From Kitasatospora phosalacinea (GTDB lineage Bacteria; Actinomycetota; Actinomycetes; Streptomycetales; Streptomycetaceae): a stretch of DNA of 64,000 bases. The DNA lies in NCBI RefSeq assembly GCF_000717185.1, contig NZ_JNYE01000006.1, positions 62,001 to 126,000 on the forward strand. Direction: 5' to 3'. The notes under the pieces are model-generated. The model was not told the DNA's origin and did not search any database. It worked only from the letters and a program-made list of their open reading frames with translations. This document shows positions 41,895-55,086 of the stretch, piece after piece; within the stretch, counting starts at the first letter, position 1, and each line of letters begins with the position of its first letter. The translations under genes and the position numbers were made by a program.

Positions 41895-43187
41895 TCAGCG
41901 TTCGATGCGTCCGGAGCCGCGGTGCAGGGAGGCCCGGTCGGCGGCGGCCCGGCCCTCGGCCCAGCCCTCGCCGTCGCTCACCCGCACCCGCTGCGACACC
42001 AGTGTGGGGAACATCTTGCCCACCGCGTCGTCGACGGCCTCCGCCCGGGCCGCCAGCACCGGCAGCAGGCCGCCGTCGGGGACGGCCGGGAGCGGCGCGC
42101 CGTCCGGGTCGGCGGCGGGCGCGCGGCCGGTGGCGGCCTCCTCGGAGGCCCGTTCGGTGGCGCGCTCGGTGGCGTCCGCCAGCCGCTCCCGGATCCGGGC
42201 CGCGTACGCGACCAGGAAGGACTGCCGGAACGCCTTGGTGCGGGCCGCGCCGTCCTTGTGCTTGCGGCTGCCCGCCCGGTGCATCGCGGCCGTGGCCTGC
42301 ACCAGCAGCGAGGTGTACAGCAGTTCCACCGCGTCCAGGTCGGCGTCGAAGCCGACCACCGTGCAGAACCCGAACTCCTTCGCCCACACCACCCGGCACC
42401 GGTTCGCCGCCGCGACGGCGTCCAGCAGCATCGTCTTGGGGCCCTCGTACGGGTTGTCCACGCCGATCCGCACCGCCGCCGGGTCGTCCGCCGACCGGCC
42501 GCCGCCCGCCGCGAGCAGCGCCTCGTCGATCGAGTGGCGGGCCATCAGCTCCTGCGCCTTCGCGGTCAGCGCCTCCGCCTCGTCCGGGAACCCGGTCGAC
42601 TCGGCCTTCGCCAGCAGCGCCCGGATCCGGCCCAGCATCCGCGGCTCGCCCGGGCGCGGTCCGCCCGCCCGCGGGGCCGCCTGCCCGGGCGCCGGGCCCA
42701 CCGGCTGGACGGGCGGCAGCAGCGCCCAGGCGCGCAGCAGCTCCAGCGCGGCAGTGGCCAGCGCGAACCGGTCCAGCCGGTGCCGGGACGCGAACTCCGG
42801 CAGGTACGCCTCGTCGGAGGGCCACCACGGGTGCGCGTCCAACTCCCGCAGCTGCTCCCGCCAGCGCCGGTCCAGGGCCGCCGCCGGGTGCCGCCGCCCC
42901 TCCGCCGCGATCAGGTCCGCCGCCAGCGCGACCTGCACCGGGCCCAGCTCCCGCCGGGCCACCCGCACCAGGTCGGCGGGCTGCCACCCGGCCGCCCAGC
43001 AGCGCCCCACCGAGCGCTCCGCGGCCCCGAGCAGCGCCCGGCTCACCGCGGGCCACTGCTCCGCCGAGGCCGCCAGCAGCGACGCGGCCCCGTCCACCAC
43101 GTACTCCAGTCCGTCGGCGGACGCACCCGCGACCCGGGCCACCGCCTCCGCCACCAGCTCGTCCACGGGCTGATCGGTGCTGGCCAC
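41895..43187 (-). CDS. DUF2786 domain protein
   Basis: A 430-residue cytoplasmic protein. Residues 175-215 are the DUF2786 helical segment (MLGRIRALLAKAESTGFPDEAEALTAKAQELMARHSIDEALL). The following 200 residues are the domain usually attached to it, including NRCRVVWAKEFGFCTVVGFDADLDAVELLYTSLLVQA. The N-terminal 150 residues are helical and unassigned. GTG 43187 was chosen because AGGAA lies about 6 nt upstream; the frame extends to 43916 but crosses the divergent gene and tandem repeats. Function is unknown. Homologues lie near rpsL in other streptomycetes, so this gene is probably part of the ancestral layout. Confidence 0.82.
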   Translation of the reverse strand: MASTDQPVDELVAEAVARVAGASADGLEYVVDGAASLLAASAEQWPAVSRALLGAAERSVGRCWAAGWQPADLVRVARRELGPVQVALAADLIAAEGRRHPAAALDRRWREQLRELDAHPWWPSDEAYLPEFASRHRLDRFALATAALELLRAWALLPPVQPVGPAPGQAAPRAGGPRPGEPRMLGRIRALLAKAESTGFPDEAEALTAKAQELMARHSIDEALLAAGGGRSADDPAAVRIGVDNPYEGPKTMLLDAVAAANRCRVVWAKEFGFCTVVGFDADLDAVELLYTSLLVQATAAMHRAGSRKHKDGAARTKAFRQSFLVAYAARIRERLADATERATERASEEAATGRAPAADPDGAPLPAVPDGGLLPVLAARAEAVDDAVGKMFPTLVSQRVRVSDGEGWAEGRAAADRASLHRGSGRIER

Positions 43188-43263
43188 GGCGGTTCCTGCT
43201 TCCTGCGGGGACGGGGGAGGGGACGCCCTCCATGATGCCGGAGCGCGCCGGATGCCCCGCGGG

Positions 43264-43328
43264 GCCGCCGGTCGGCCGTGCCGCCGGTCGGCCGTGCCCC
43301 TGCCGTGCCCCTGCCGTGCCCCTGCCGT
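43264..43328. repeat. Short tandem repeats upstream of the DUF2786 gene
   Basis: Two perfect copies of a 16-bp unit (GCCGCCGGTCGGCCGT, 43264-43295) are followed directly by three perfect copies of an 11-bp unit (GCCCCTGCCGT, 43296-43328). They lie in the divergent gap between the DUF2786 and DUF1707 genes. Confidence 0.85.
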
Positions 43329-43448
43329 GCCCGCCCCCGACGGGGGTGCGGAACCGGTTCCCGGCCCGTCCGGGCAACTACCCGGAGCCGCCGTTCGTCC
43401 TGCATGCTGGGAACGCATTCGCAGCACGGCGATTCGGAGGTGGCCGCG

Positions 43449-44042
43449 GTGGCAGGTCAATGGGGGCCGCCGGCGCCGTACGGGCAGCAGCCCTGGCAGC
43501 CGGCGTCGACGCCGCAGTCCGCCATGCGGGCCGCCAACTCGGACCGGGAACGCACCGTCGACGTGCTGAAGGCGGCCTTCGCCGAGGGCCGGCTGACCGC
43601 CGCCGAGTACGAGCACCGGATGTCCGCGACCTACCAGGCCAGCACCTACGGGCAGTTGGCCGCCCTGGTGGCCGACCTGCCGTCCGGGCCGATGGTGCAG
43701 CCGTTCGGTGCGCCCGTCCCGGTGGTGCCGCCGACCTTCATGCCGGCCTTCGGGCCGCCGCCCTCGCCGCCCGCCCGCCACAACAGCCTGGCGGTGGCCT
43801 CCGCGACGCTCGGCTGCCTGACGCTGCCGGGCGCCGGGGTCTTCGCCGTCATCGCCGGGCCGGTCGGCCTGGTCGCCCTCGGCGTGGCCGGCACCTCCGC
43901 GGTCGTCGCGGGCCACCGGGCCCGCGCCCAGCTGCGCACCACCGCGGAGGACGGGGACGGCCTGGCCGTGCTGGGGCTGATCACGGGCTGGCTGTCGCTG
44001 ACCGTCCTGCTGTTCATCGTCCTGGCCCTGGCCGCGGGCTGA
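43449..44042 (+). CDS. DUF1707/DUF4190 membrane protein
   Basis: A 197-residue protein. Residues 20-72 form a DUF1707 (SHOCT-like) module (MRAANSDRERTVDVLKAAFAEG then RLTAAEYEHRM). A proline-rich linker follows, then two to three transmembrane helices of the DUF4190 type (LAVASATLGCLTLPGAGVFAVIAGPVGLVALGVAG ... GLITGWLSLTVLLFIVLALAAG). GGAGG lies 8 nt before the GTG start. Function is unknown. It is the last accessory gene before the rpsL promoter. Confidence 0.82.
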   Translation: MAGQWGPPAPYGQQPWQPASTPQSAMRAANSDRERTVDVLKAAFAEGRLTAAEYEHRMSATYQASTYGQLAALVADLPSGPMVQPFGAPVPVVPPTFMPAFGPPPSPPARHNSLAVASATLGCLTLPGAGVFAVIAGPVGLVALGVAGTSAVVAGHRARAQLRTTAEDGDGLAVLGLITGWLSLTVLLFIVLALAAG

Positions 44043-44372
44043 GCCGGACCGCCGGGCGGCGTCCGTTCCCGTGCGGGGCCCGAGGGCGCGCCCGGCCGGG
44101 TGCGCCCCATTTGTTTTGACCGCCGCCTGTGCGCTAGGTACGCTCTGACCTTGTGCCTGGGGTGTGCCCGGGTCCTTGTGCGTGCCAGCAGATCGGCCGC
44201 CGCAGCGGAGACTCCACCCGCTCGGTGCGCGCCGTAGCCGCAGCGCAGCTCATGGGATTCCGCGATTCTTCCCCCGAAGAAGGCCAACACACCCGACCGC
44301 GTGGGTCGGAGGGTGCGGGCCATACCGCAGGTTAGTTCCACCAAGCCTTGGCACACAGAAAACGGAGAAACG
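44043..44372. other. rpsL upstream region
   Basis: 330 bp without a gene. It holds the str-operon promoter (44116-44144) and then about 220 nt of leader before rpsL. I see no open frame worth calling in the leader. Confidence 0.5.
44116..44144 (+). promoter_or_regulatory. str operon promoter (rpsL-rpsG-fusA-tuf)
   Basis: TTGACC and TACGCT with a 17-bp spacer. The expected start is near 44151. It is the strongest -35 match seen in the window. Confidence 0.82.
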
Positions 44373-44744
44373 GTGCCTACGATCCAGCAGCTGGTCCGAA
44401 AGGGCCGGCAGGACAAGGTCGAGAAGAACAAGACGCCCGCACTGAAGGGTTCGCCCCAGCGCCGCGGCGTCTGCACGCGTGTGTACACGACCACCCCGAA
44501 GAAGCCGAACTCGGCTCTCCGCAAGGTCGCCCGTGTGCGCCTCACCAGCGGGATCGAGGTCACCGCTTACATTCCGGGCGAGGGCCACAACCTGCAGGAG
44601 CACTCCATCGTGCTGGTCCGCGGTGGCCGTGTGAAGGACCTTCCTGGTGTCCGCTACAAGATCATCCGCGGCTCGCTCGACACCCAGGGTGTCAAGAACC
44701 GCAAGCAGGCCCGCAGCCGCTACGGCGCCAAGAAGGAGAAGTAA
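44373..44744 (+). CDS. rpsL: 30S ribosomal protein S12
   Basis: A 123-residue S12 of the decoding centre. The loops that set streptomycin sensitivity are wild type ([16 protein letters not shown] around Lys 43 and [14 protein letters not shown] around Lys 88), so this locus predicts a streptomycin-sensitive ribosome. GTG start with ACGGAGAAACG upstream. First gene of the str operon; rpsG follows after 2 bp. Confidence 0.98.
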   Translation: MPTIQQLVRKGRQDKVEKNKTPALKGSPQRRGVCTRVYTTTPKKPNSALRKVARVRLTSGIEVTAYIPGEGHNLQEHSIVLVRGGRVKDLPGVRYKIIRGSLDTQGVKNRKQARSRYGAKKEK

Positions 44745-44746
44745 GA

Positions 44747-45217
44747 ATGCCTCGTAAGGGCCCCGCCCCGAAGCGCCCGGTCATCATCGACCCGGTCTAC
44801 GGCTCCCCGCTGGTGACCTCGCTGGTCAACAAGATCCTGCTGCACGGCAAGCGCTCCACCGCCGAGCGGATCGTCTACGGCGCCCTCGAGGGCGTCCGCG
44901 AGAAGACCGGCGCCGACCCGGTGGTCGCGCTCAAGCGCGCCCTGGAGAACGTCAAGCCGACCCTCGAGGTCAAGTCCCGCCGCGTCGGTGGCGCCACCTA
45001 CCAGGTGCCGGTCGAGGTCCGTCCGGGCCGCGCCAACACCCTGGCGCTGCGCTGGCTGGTCGGCTACTCCCGCGCCCGTCGCGAGAAGACCATGACCGAG
45101 CGTCTGCTCAACGAGATCCTCGACGCCAGCAACGGCCTGGGCGCTTCCGTGAAGCGTCGTGAGGACACCCACAAGATGGCCGAGTCCAACAAGGCCTTCG
45201 CGCACTACCGCTGGTAG
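44747..45217 (+). CDS. rpsG: 30S ribosomal protein S7
   Basis: A 156-residue S7, which nucleates the 3' domain of 16S rRNA. Conserved segments are [46 protein letters not shown] and the C-terminal [26 protein letters not shown], at the rpsL end, lies before the ATG. In the str operon of other bacteria S7 is the autogenous repressor. Confidence 0.98.
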   Translation: MPRKGPAPKRPVIIDPVYGSPLVTSLVNKILLHGKRSTAERIVYGALEGVREKTGADPVVALKRALENVKPTLEVKSRRVGGATYQVPVEVRPGRANTLALRWLVGYSRARREKTMTERLLNEILDASNGLGASVKRREDTHKMAESNKAFAHYRW

Positions 45218-45256
45218 TCCGAACCCCGTCACTAGACAGAGAGAGAACGAGCCACC

Positions 45257-47362
<2,106 letters not shown>

Positions 47363-47403
47363 CGTCCCGGTAATCGGGATGAATCAGACCCTTTAGGCTA
47401 GAA

Positions 47404-47452
47404 GGAGGGCACCCGGGCGTCGACCCGTCCGGGTTCCGCCCGGGAGCCCTCC
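47404..47452 (+). other. Long hairpin between fusA and tuf
   Basis: Two stacked 7-bp stems (GGAGGGC/GCCCTCC and CCGGGCG/CGCCCGG) separated by a 2x2 internal loop close a 17-nt loop, in the 206-bp fusA-tuf gap. There is no T tract. It may partly attenuate read-through or protect the abundant tuf message; a separate tuf promoter is likely but not clear by eye. Confidence 0.65.
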
Positions 47453-47568
47453 GGCACCCCCACCCGCGGGACGGCTACGGGGCGCGACACCAGCGCCCCG
47501 TTACCAAAAACCCGATCCAGACCAACTGACGTCGTACGGCGTACAGAACTGTCCTCAGGAGGACTGCA

Positions 47569-48762
<1,194 letters not shown>

Positions 48763-48790
48763 TTGCCGATCTGACCTCCGGTCAACTCCA

Positions 48791-48828
48791 GGGCCCGGCC
48801 CATCCCCTCGCGGGGGTGGGCCGGGCCC
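48791..48828 (+). terminator. str operon terminator
   Basis: GGGCCCGGCCC(AT)CCCC and GGGG(GT)GGGCCGGGCCC form a long hairpin with a TCGC loop, 28 bp after tuf, followed by TCGGTGTTTTCGG. Confidence 0.87.
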
Positions 48829-49288
48829 TCGGTGTTTTCGGCGGTTTCCCCTCCCGAACAGGTTTGCCGACCGCGCAGTGGGTGTGACGTGCACCCCTGC
48901 GGGTGAACCCGATTGGCGTATCGCCCGCGTTCTGTGGCAGGATGTCTGAGTTGCTCGGTTGAGTACCGATGCTGCGCGCCTCCCGCCGGGAGGACCGGAA
49001 GCGAGTCCCACGTACTCGTCGTTCCCGTGAATGGCCGTTCATGCTCCCACGTGCTGTGTGTGGGTGCAGTGGTGTGTAAGCGACACCGCGGCAGCTGCGG
49101 GGCGAAAGTACGGGAATCTTCCGGGAAGCGTGTGCGGGGTACCGACCCGGCTCCACCTCACCCAGCAGTTCGAAACCGACGAGATCGTTTCGCCGGTTTT
49201 TTGCAAGCGCAGGCGCGACACGCCCGAGCGCGGGGGTCGGAGGGGGAGTCGTGCAGCGACGTACGACACAAAGGACTACGAAGTAGCC
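48829..49288. promoter_or_regulatory. S10 operon promoter region and leader
   Basis: 460 bp before rpsJ with no supportable gene. A candidate promoter is TTGGCG (48913-48918) and CAGGAT (48938-48943) with a rather long 19-bp spacer. A small CCTCCC/GGGAGG hairpin lies at 48979-48993 in what would be a leader of about 340 nt. In other bacteria L4 represses this operon through the leader; no such site can be shown here. Confidence 0.5.
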
Positions 49289-49597
49289 ATGGCGGGACAG
49301 AAGATCCGCATCCGGCTCAAGGCCTACGACCACGAGGTCATCGACTCTTCGGCGAAGAAGATCGTCGAGACGGTGATCCGTACTGGTGCGCAGGTCGCGG
49401 GCCCGGTGCCGCTGCCCACTGAGAAGAACGTGTACTGCGTCATCCGCTCGCCGCACAAGTACAAGGACTCGCGCGAGCACTTCGAGATGCGCACTCACAA
49501 GCGTCTGATCGACATCCTCGACCCCACGCCGAAGACGGTTGACTCGCTGATGCGTCTCGACCTGCCGGCGGGCGTCGACATCGAGATCAAGCTCTGA
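49289..49597 (+). CDS. rpsJ: 30S ribosomal protein S10
   Basis: A 102-residue S10, which also joins NusB in antitermination and binds the NusG KOW domain. It starts [20 protein letters not shown] and contains [26 protein letters not shown]. The ATG start gives the usual length. It is first in the S10 operon, only about 0.5 kb after tuf; in S. coelicolor, from memory, some forty genes separate these loci, so this layout is the compact one. Confidence 0.98.
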   Translation: MAGQKIRIRLKAYDHEVIDSSAKKIVETVIRTGAQVAGPVPLPTEKNVYCVIRSPHKYKDSREHFEMRTHKRLIDILDPTPKTVDSLMRLDLPAGVDIEIKL

Positions 49598-49611
49598 GAG
49601 GCGCACCGAAG

Positions 49612-50259
49612 ATGGCTAAGCAGATTAAGGGCATCCTGGGCGAGAAGCTCGGCATGACCCAGGTCTGGGACGAGAACAACCGGGTCGTCCCGGTGACCGT
49701 CGTCAAGGCTGGGCCCAATGTCGTGACCCAGGTCCACACCGCCGACAGCCCGGCCGGCTACGACGCCGTCCAGATCGGCTTCGGCGAGATCGACCCCCGC
49801 AAGGTGAACAAGCCCCTCCAGGGCCACTTCGCCAAGGCCGGTGTCACCCCCCGCCGCCACCTGGTCGAGCTCCGTACCGCGGACGCGTCCGAGTACACCC
49901 TGGGCCAGGAGATCACCGCCGAGCTGTTCGAGGCGGGTGTCAAGGTCGACGTGACCGGCACCTCCAAGGGCAAGGGCTTCGCCGGTGTCATGAAGCGTCA
50001 CAACTTCAAGGGCCTCGGCGCCGGTCACGGCACCCAGCGCAAGCACCGCTCGCCCGGCTCGATCGGTGGCTGCGCCACCCCGGGTCGCGTGTTCAAGGGC
50101 ATGCGCATGGCGGGTCGGATGGGTCACGAGCGCGTGACCACCCAGAACCTGACCGTGCACGCGGTCGACGCGGAGAAGGGTCTGCTGCTCATCAAGGGCG
50201 CGATCCCGGGTCCGAACGGCGGCCTCGTCCTCGTCCGCACCGCGGCGAAGGGGCTGTGA
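49612..50259 (+). CDS. rplC: 50S ribosomal protein L3
   Basis: A 215-residue L3 whose loop reaches the peptidyl-transferase centre ([20 protein letters not shown] and [33 protein letters not shown]). GAGAGGCGCACCGAAG precedes the ATG, 14 bp after rpsJ. Confidence 0.98.
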   Translation: MAKQIKGILGEKLGMTQVWDENNRVVPVTVVKAGPNVVTQVHTADSPAGYDAVQIGFGEIDPRKVNKPLQGHFAKAGVTPRRHLVELRTADASEYTLGQEITAELFEAGVKVDVTGTSKGKGFAGVMKRHNFKGLGAGHGTQRKHRSPGSIGGCATPGRVFKGMRMAGRMGHERVTTQNLTVHAVDAEKGLLLIKGAIPGPNGGLVLVRTAAKGL

Positions 50260-50264
50260 AGGAT

Positions 50265-50942
50265 ATGAGCACCATTGACATCCTGTCGCCCTCCGGCGAC
50301 AAGGCCGGCAGCCTCGAGCTGCCCGCCGAGATCTTCGACGCCAAGGTCAGCGTCCCGCTGATGCACCAGGTCGTCGTGGCGCAGCTCGCCGCGGCTCGCC
50401 AGGGCACCCACAAGGTCAAGCGTCGTGGCGAGGTCCGCGGTGGCGGCAAGAAGCCGTACCGCCAGAAGGGCACCGGCCGCGCCCGCCAGGGCTCGACCCG
50501 TGCGCCGCAGTTCGCCGGTGGTGGCGTCGTGCACGGTCCCGTGCCGCGCGACTACTCGCAGCGGACCCCGAAGAAGATGATCGCCGCCGCCCTGCGCAGC
50601 GCGCTCACCGACCGGGCTCGTCACGAGCGCATCCACGTCGTCACCGGCGTGACCGCGACCGAGGCTCCGTCGACCAAGGCCGCCAAGGTCCTGTTCGGCA
50701 AGATCTCCGAGCGCAAGAACCTCCTCCTGGTGGTCGAGCGCGAGGACGAGCTGGGCATCCTGTCCGCTCGCAACCTGCCGAACGTGCACATCCTGGACGC
50801 CGGCCAGCTGAACACCTACGACGTGCTCGTCTCCGACGATGTGGTCTTCACCCAGGCCGCCTTCGAGCGTTTCGTGGCCGGTCCGGCCGCGTCCGCCAAG
50901 GCCGTTGCTGCTGAGGGCGAGCTCGAAGGGACTGCCGCCTGA
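50265..50942 (+). CDS. rplD: 50S ribosomal protein L4
   Basis: A 225-residue L4. The exit-tunnel loop is visible ([35 protein letters not shown]); no macrolide-resistance insertion is seen. ATG 50265 gives the common start STIDILSP with AAGG close by. GTG 50256, overlapping the rplC stop, is possible and would add three residues. It overlaps rplW by 1 bp. Confidence 0.96.
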   Translation: MSTIDILSPSGDKAGSLELPAEIFDAKVSVPLMHQVVVAQLAAARQGTHKVKRRGEVRGGGKKPYRQKGTGRARQGSTRAPQFAGGGVVHGPVPRDYSQRTPKKMIAAALRSALTDRARHERIHVVTGVTATEAPSTKAAKVLFGKISERKNLLLVVEREDELGILSARNLPNVHILDAGQLNTYDVLVSDDVVFTQAAFERFVAGPAASAKAVAAEGELEGTAA

Positions 50943-51259
50943 TGAGCGAGATCACCTCCAAGACGTTCACGGACCCCCGTGACGTCCTGATCAAGCCGGT
51001 CATCTCCGAGAAGAGCTACTCGCTCCTCGACGAGAACAAGTACACGTTCGTCGTGGCTCCCGGTGCCAACAAGACCCAGATCAAGCAGGCCGTCGAGGCG
51101 GTCTTCTCGGTCAAGGTCGAGGCCGTGAACACGCTGAACCGCCAGGGCAAGCGCAAGCGCTCCCGCACCGGTTTCGGCAAGCGCAAGGACACCAAGCGCG
51201 CGATCGTGACGCTGGCCGAGGGCAACCGCATCGACATCTTCGGTGGTCCGGTCGCCTGA
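50942..51259 (+). CDS. rplW: 50S ribosomal protein L23
   Basis: A 105-residue L23 at the tunnel exit, docking site for trigger factor and SRP. It contains [25 protein letters not shown] and the basic loop [26 protein letters not shown]. Start ATG overlaps the rplD stop (TGATG). rplB follows after 45 bp. Confidence 0.98.
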   Translation: MSEITSKTFTDPRDVLIKPVISEKSYSLLDENKYTFVVAPGANKTQIKQAVEAVFSVKVEAVNTLNRQGKRKRSRTGFGKRKDTKRAIVTLAEGNRIDIFGGPVA

Positions 51260-51304
51260 CCCTCGGGTCAGGGACTGCGATCGTCGTAAAGGACGAGGAC
51301 AGAA

Positions 51305-52141
51305 ATGGGTATCCGCAAGTACAAGCCGACTACGCCGGGCCGTCGTGGCTCCAGCGTGGCCGACTTCGTCGAAATCACGCGGTCCACGCCGGAGAAGTCG
51401 CTGGTTCGCCCGCTGCACAGCAAGGGCGGCCGTAACAACGCCGGTCGTGTCACTGCTCGCCACCAGGGTGGCGGCCACAAGCGCGCCTACCGCGTGATCG
51501 ACTTCCGTCGTCACGACAAGGACGGCGTGCCGGCGAAGGTCGCTCACATCGAGTACGACCCGAACCGCACCGCGCGCATCGCGCTCCTGCACTACGCGGA
51601 CGGCGAGAAGCGCTACATCATCGCCCCCCGTGGCGTCGCGCAGGGTGACCGGATCGAGAACGGCGCCGGCGCCGACATCAAGCCGGGCAACAACCTGCCG
51701 CTCCGCAACATCCCGGTCGGTACCACCATCCACGCGGTGGAGCTCCGTCCCGGCGGTGGCGCCAAGATGGCCCGCTCCGCGGGTGCCGGCATCCAGCTGC
51801 TCGCCCGTGAGGGCCGCATGGCGCACCTGCGCATGCCCTCCGGCGAGATCCGCCTGGTGGACGCGCGCTGCCGCGCGACCGTCGGCGAGGTCGGCAACGC
51901 CGAGCAGTCGAACATCAACTGGGGCAAGGCCGGCCGTATGCGCTGGAAGGGCGTCCGCCCGACCGTCCGCGGTGTGGCCATGAACCCGATCGACCACCCG
52001 CACGGTGGTGGTGAGGGTAAGACCTCCGGTGGTCGCCACCCGGTCTCGCCGTGGGGCAAGCCCGAGGGCCGCACCCGTCGCCCGAACAAGGCGTCGGACA
52101 AGCTCATCGTGCGCCGCCGCAAGACCAACAAGAAGCGCTAG
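51305..52141 (+). CDS. rplB: 50S ribosomal protein L2
   Basis: A 278-residue L2, essential for subunit association and peptidyl transfer. The signature [19 protein letters not shown] loop, with the catalytically important His, is intact, as is [10 protein letters not shown] near the N-terminus. AGGACGAGGACAGAA precedes the ATG. Confidence 0.98.
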   Translation: MGIRKYKPTTPGRRGSSVADFVEITRSTPEKSLVRPLHSKGGRNNAGRVTARHQGGGHKRAYRVIDFRRHDKDGVPAKVAHIEYDPNRTARIALLHYADGEKRYIIAPRGVAQGDRIENGAGADIKPGNNLPLRNIPVGTTIHAVELRPGGGAKMARSAGAGIQLLAREGRMAHLRMPSGEIRLVDARCRATVGEVGNAEQSNINWGKAGRMRWKGVRPTVRGVAMNPIDHPHGGGEGKTSGGRHPVSPWGKPEGRTRRPNKASDKLIVRRRKTNKKR

Positions 52142-52152
52142 GAGCAGGTCAG

Positions 52153-52434
52153 ATGCCGCGCAGTCTCAAGAAGGGCCCCTTCATCGACGACCACCTTCAG
52201 AAGAAGGTGGACGTGCAGAACGAGGCGGGCACGCAGAACGTCATCAAGACCTGGTCCCGTCGTTCCGTGATCTCCCCGGCCATGCTCGGCCACACGATCG
52301 CGGTTCACGATGGCCGCAAGCACGTCCCGGTGTTCGTCACCGAGTCGATGGTCGGCCACAAGCTCGGCGAGTTCGCTCCCACGCGCACCTTCAAGGGGCA
52401 CGTGAAGGAAGACCGCAAGTCGAAGCGTCGCTAA
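52153..52434 (+). CDS. rpsS: 30S ribosomal protein S19
   Basis: A 93-residue S19 of the head domain: [40 protein letters not shown] and [27 protein letters not shown] upstream of the ATG, 11 bp after rplB. Confidence 0.98.
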   Translation: MPRSLKKGPFIDDHLQKKVDVQNEAGTQNVIKTWSRRSVISPAMLGHTIAVHDGRKHVPVFVTESMVGHKLGEFAPTRTFKGHVKEDRKSKRR

Positions 52435-52501
52435 TCGCGATTTGCTCCGCGAGCTGTAGCGCCAGAACGACAAAGTGACTTACTCCATTAAGGGGACAAC
52501 C

Positions 52502-52849
52502 ATGGAAGCCAGGGCCCAGGCGCGGTACATCCGCGTCACGCCCATGAAGGCCCGCCGCGTGGTGGACCTCATCCGTGGCCTGCCGGCCACGGAGGCCCAG
52601 GCGGTCCTGCGTTTCGCTCCGCAGGCTGCCACTGTGCCGGTCGGCAAGGTGCTCAACAGCGCCATCGCCAACGCCTCGCACAACTACAACCACTCCAACG
52701 TGGACGACCTCTACATCTCCGAGGCGTACGTTGACGAGGGTCCGACCCTGAAGCGGTTCCGTCCGCGCGCCCAGGGCCGTGCCTACCGGATCCGCAAGCG
52801 GACCAGCCACATCACCGTGGTCGTCAGCAGCAAGGAAGGGACCCGGTAA
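52502..52849 (+). CDS. rplV: 50S ribosomal protein L22
   Basis: A 115-residue L22 lining the exit tunnel. It starts [31 protein letters not shown] with AAGGGG before the ATG; an upstream in-frame GTG at 52475 has no support. The tunnel hairpin [19 protein letters not shown] shows no macrolide-resistance deletion. Its stop overlaps the rpsC start by 1 bp. Confidence 0.97.
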   Translation: MEARAQARYIRVTPMKARRVVDLIRGLPATEAQAVLRFAPQAATVPVGKVLNSAIANASHNYNHSNVDDLYISEAYVDEGPTLKRFRPRAQGRAYRIRKRTSHITVVVSSKEGTR

Positions 52850-53688
52850 TGGGCCAGAAGGTTAACCCGCACGGGTTCCGCCTCGGCATCAGCACGGACT
52901 TCAAGTCCCGCTGGTACGCCGACAAGCTGTACAAGGACTACGTCAAGGAAGACGTCGCCATCCGGCGTCTCATGACGAAGGGCATGGAGCGCGCCGGCAT
53001 CTCGAAGGTGGAGATCGAGCGCACCCGTGACCGCGTCCGCGTGGACATCCACACCGCCCGTCCGGGCATCGTGATCGGCCGCCGCGGCGCGGAGGCCGAC
53101 AAGATCCGGGGCAACCTGGAGAAGCTGACCGGCAAGCAGGTCCAGCTGAACATCCTCGAGGTCAAGAACCCCGAGCTGGACGCCCAGCTCGTGGCTCAGG
53201 GCGTCGCGGAGCAGCTGTCCTCCCGCGTCTCCTTCCGTCGCGCCATGCGCAAGAGCATGCAGTCGACCATGAAGGCCGGCGCCAAGGGCATCAAGGTCCA
53301 GTGCTCCGGTCGTCTCGGCGGCGCCGAGATGAGCCGTTCGGAGTTCTACCGCGAGGGCCGTGTGCCGCTGCACACCCTGCGCGCGAACGTCGACTACGGC
53401 TTCTTCGAGGCCAAGACCACCTTCGGCCGCATCGGCGTGAAGGTCTGGATCTACAAGGGCGACGTCAAGAACATCGCCGAGGTCCGCGCTGAGAACGCCG
53501 CTGCCCGCTCCGGCAACCGTCCGGCCCGTCCCGAGGGCGGTCGTCCCGCCCGCGGTGGCGAGCGCGGTGGCCGTGGTGGCGAGCGCGGCGGTCGCGGCCG
53601 TCGTCCCGCCGCTGCTGCCGAGGCCCAGGCCCCGGCTGCCGCGGTGGAGGCTCCGGCTGCTGCCGAGAACACCGGAACGGAGGCCTGA
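52849..53688 (+). CDS. rpsC: 30S ribosomal protein S3
   Basis: A 279-residue S3. The KH domain has [26 protein letters not shown], and the C-terminal domain has [14 protein letters not shown] and [22 protein letters not shown] segments. The last 65 residues are a low-complexity Arg/Gly then Ala/Pro tail that is longer than in E. coli but usual for actinomycetes. Start ATG overlaps the rplV stop (TAATG). Confidence 0.98.
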   Translation: MGQKVNPHGFRLGISTDFKSRWYADKLYKDYVKEDVAIRRLMTKGMERAGISKVEIERTRDRVRVDIHTARPGIVIGRRGAEADKIRGNLEKLTGKQVQLNILEVKNPELDAQLVAQGVAEQLSSRVSFRRAMRKSMQSTMKAGAKGIKVQCSGRLGGAEMSRSEFYREGRVPLHTLRANVDYGFFEAKTTFGRIGVKVWIYKGDVKNIAEVRAENAAARSGNRPARPEGGRPARGGERGGRGGERGGRGRRPAAAAEAQAPAAAVEAPAAAENTGTEA

Positions 53689-53693
53689 CCGCA

Positions 53694-54113
53694 ATGCTGA
53701 TCCCCCGTCGGGTCAAGCACCGCAAGCAGCACCACCCGAAGCGCCGCGGCGCTTCCAAGGGTGGCACCGAGCTGGCGTTCGGCCAGTTCGGCATCCAGGC
53801 CGTGACCCCGGCCTACGTGACGAACCGCCAGATCGAGTCCGCTCGTATCGCGATCACCCGTCACATCCGTCGTGGCGGCAAGGTCTGGATCAACATCTAC
53901 CCGGACCGCCCGCTCACCAAGAAGCCGGCCGAGACCCGCATGGGTTCCGGTAAGGGTTCGCCGGAGTGGTGGATCGCGAACGTGCACCCGGGTCGGGTCA
54001 TGTTCGAACTGTCGTACCCGAACGAGAAGATTGCTCGCGAGGCGCTCACCCGTGCCGCGCACAAGCTTCCGATGAAGTGCCGGATCGTTCGGCGCGAGGA
54101 CGGTGAGAGCTGA
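53694..54113 (+). CDS. rplP: 50S ribosomal protein L16
   Basis: A 139-residue L16 near the A site: [39 protein letters not shown] and the [19 protein letters not shown] loop. The evernimicin-binding region has the usual residues. Located 5 bp after rpsC; its stop overlaps rpmC by 1 bp. Confidence 0.98.
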   Translation: MLIPRRVKHRKQHHPKRRGASKGGTELAFGQFGIQAVTPAYVTNRQIESARIAITRHIRRGGKVWINIYPDRPLTKKPAETRMGSGKGSPEWWIANVHPGRVMFELSYPNEKIAREALTRAAHKLPMKCRIVRREDGES

Positions 54114-54337
54114 TGTCGGCCGCTACCAAGGCTGCTGAGCTTCGCGAACTGGACAACGAGGGTCTCGTTGCCAAGCTCCGTGAGGCCAAGGAGGAGCTGT
54201 TCAACCTCCGCTTCCAGGCGGCGACCGGGCAGCTCGACAACCACGGACGGCTCCGGCTGGTCCGTAAGGACATCGCGCGGATCTACACCCTGATGCGCGA
54301 GCGCGAGCTGGGCATCGAGACGGTGGAGAACGCCTGA
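54113..54337 (+). CDS. rpmC: 50S ribosomal protein L29
   Basis: A 74-residue two-helix L29 at the tunnel exit ([37 protein letters not shown], then the [14 protein letters not shown] helix). Both ends overlap neighbours by 1 bp (TGATG), so translation is coupled from rplP to rpsQ. Confidence 0.98.
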   Translation: MSAATKAAELRELDNEGLVAKLREAKEELFNLRFQAATGQLDNHGRLRLVRKDIARIYTLMRERELGIETVENA

Positions 54338-54609
54338 TGACTGAGAACACCAACGAGACGCGCGGTTTCCGCAAGACCCGTGAGGGTCTCGTCGTCAGCG
54401 ACAAGATGGACAAGACCGTCGTCGTCGCCGTCGAGGACCGCGTCAAGCACGCGCTGTACGGCAAGGTCATCCGCCGTACCAACAAGCTGAAGGCGCACGA
54501 CGAGCAGAACGCGTGCGGTGTCGGCGACCGTGTCCTCCTGATGGAGACCCGGCCGCTGTCCGCGACGAAGCGCTGGCGCGTCGTCGAGATCCTCGAGAAG
54601 GCCAAGTAA
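54337..54609 (+). CDS. rpsQ: 30S ribosomal protein S17
   Basis: A 90-residue S17, an OB-fold protein of the 30S body: [27 protein letters not shown] and [25 protein letters not shown]. It is last in the S10 operon. A 102-bp gap without a clear terminator leads to rplN, so the S10 and spc operons may be read together. Confidence 0.98.
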   Translation: MTENTNETRGFRKTREGLVVSDKMDKTVVVAVEDRVKHALYGKVIRRTNKLKAHDEQNACGVGDRVLLMETRPLSATKRWRVVEILEKAK

Positions 54610-54711
54610 CAAGGTTGTTCGCGGTACGGCCGTATGTGCACCAGGCCCCCAGGGGCGCGGGTGTGAGCAGCGGCCGGCCCGTCAACACTTGTTGACGATC
54701 AGGAGAAAGCT

Positions 54712-55083
54712 GTGATCCAGCAGGAGTCGCGACTGCGCGTCGCCGACAACACGGGTGCCAAGGAGATTCTCTGCATCCGCGTTCTCGGTGGCTCCGGTCG
54801 CCGCTACGCCGGTATCGGGGACGTCATCGTCGCCACCGTCAAGGACGCGATCCCCGGCGGTTCGGTGAAGAAGGGCGACGTCGTGAAGTGCGTCGTCGTG
54901 CGCACCGTCAAGGAGCGCCGTCGTCCGGACGGTTCGTACATCCGCTTCGACGAGAACGCCGCCGTCGTTCTCAAGAACACCGATGGCGACCCCCGCGGTA
55001 CCCGCATCTTCGGCCCGGTGGGCCGCGAGCTGCGCGACAAGAAGTTCATGAAGATCATCTCGCTGGCGCCGGAGGTGCTCTAA
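54712..55083 (+). CDS. rplN: 50S ribosomal protein L14
   Basis: A 123-residue L14 at the subunit interface ([27 protein letters not shown] and [28 protein letters not shown] in pieces). GTG start with CAGGAGAAAGCT upstream. It is first in the spc-type group; rplX follows after 3 bp. Confidence 0.98.
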   Translation: MIQQESRLRVADNTGAKEILCIRVLGGSGRRYAGIGDVIVATVKDAIPGGSVKKGDVVKCVVVRTVKERRRPDGSYIRFDENAAVVLKNTDGDPRGTRIFGPVGRELRDKKFMKIISLAPEVL

Positions 55084-55086
55084 CCC

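Noticed and set aside
43262..43330. CRISPR-like array
   Set aside because: The units are 11 and 16 bp, contiguous and without spacers; there are no cas genes in the window.
44373..44744. Possible streptomycin-resistance changes in S12
   Set aside because: Both lysine loops (TPKKPNS and GRVKDLPG) are wild type.
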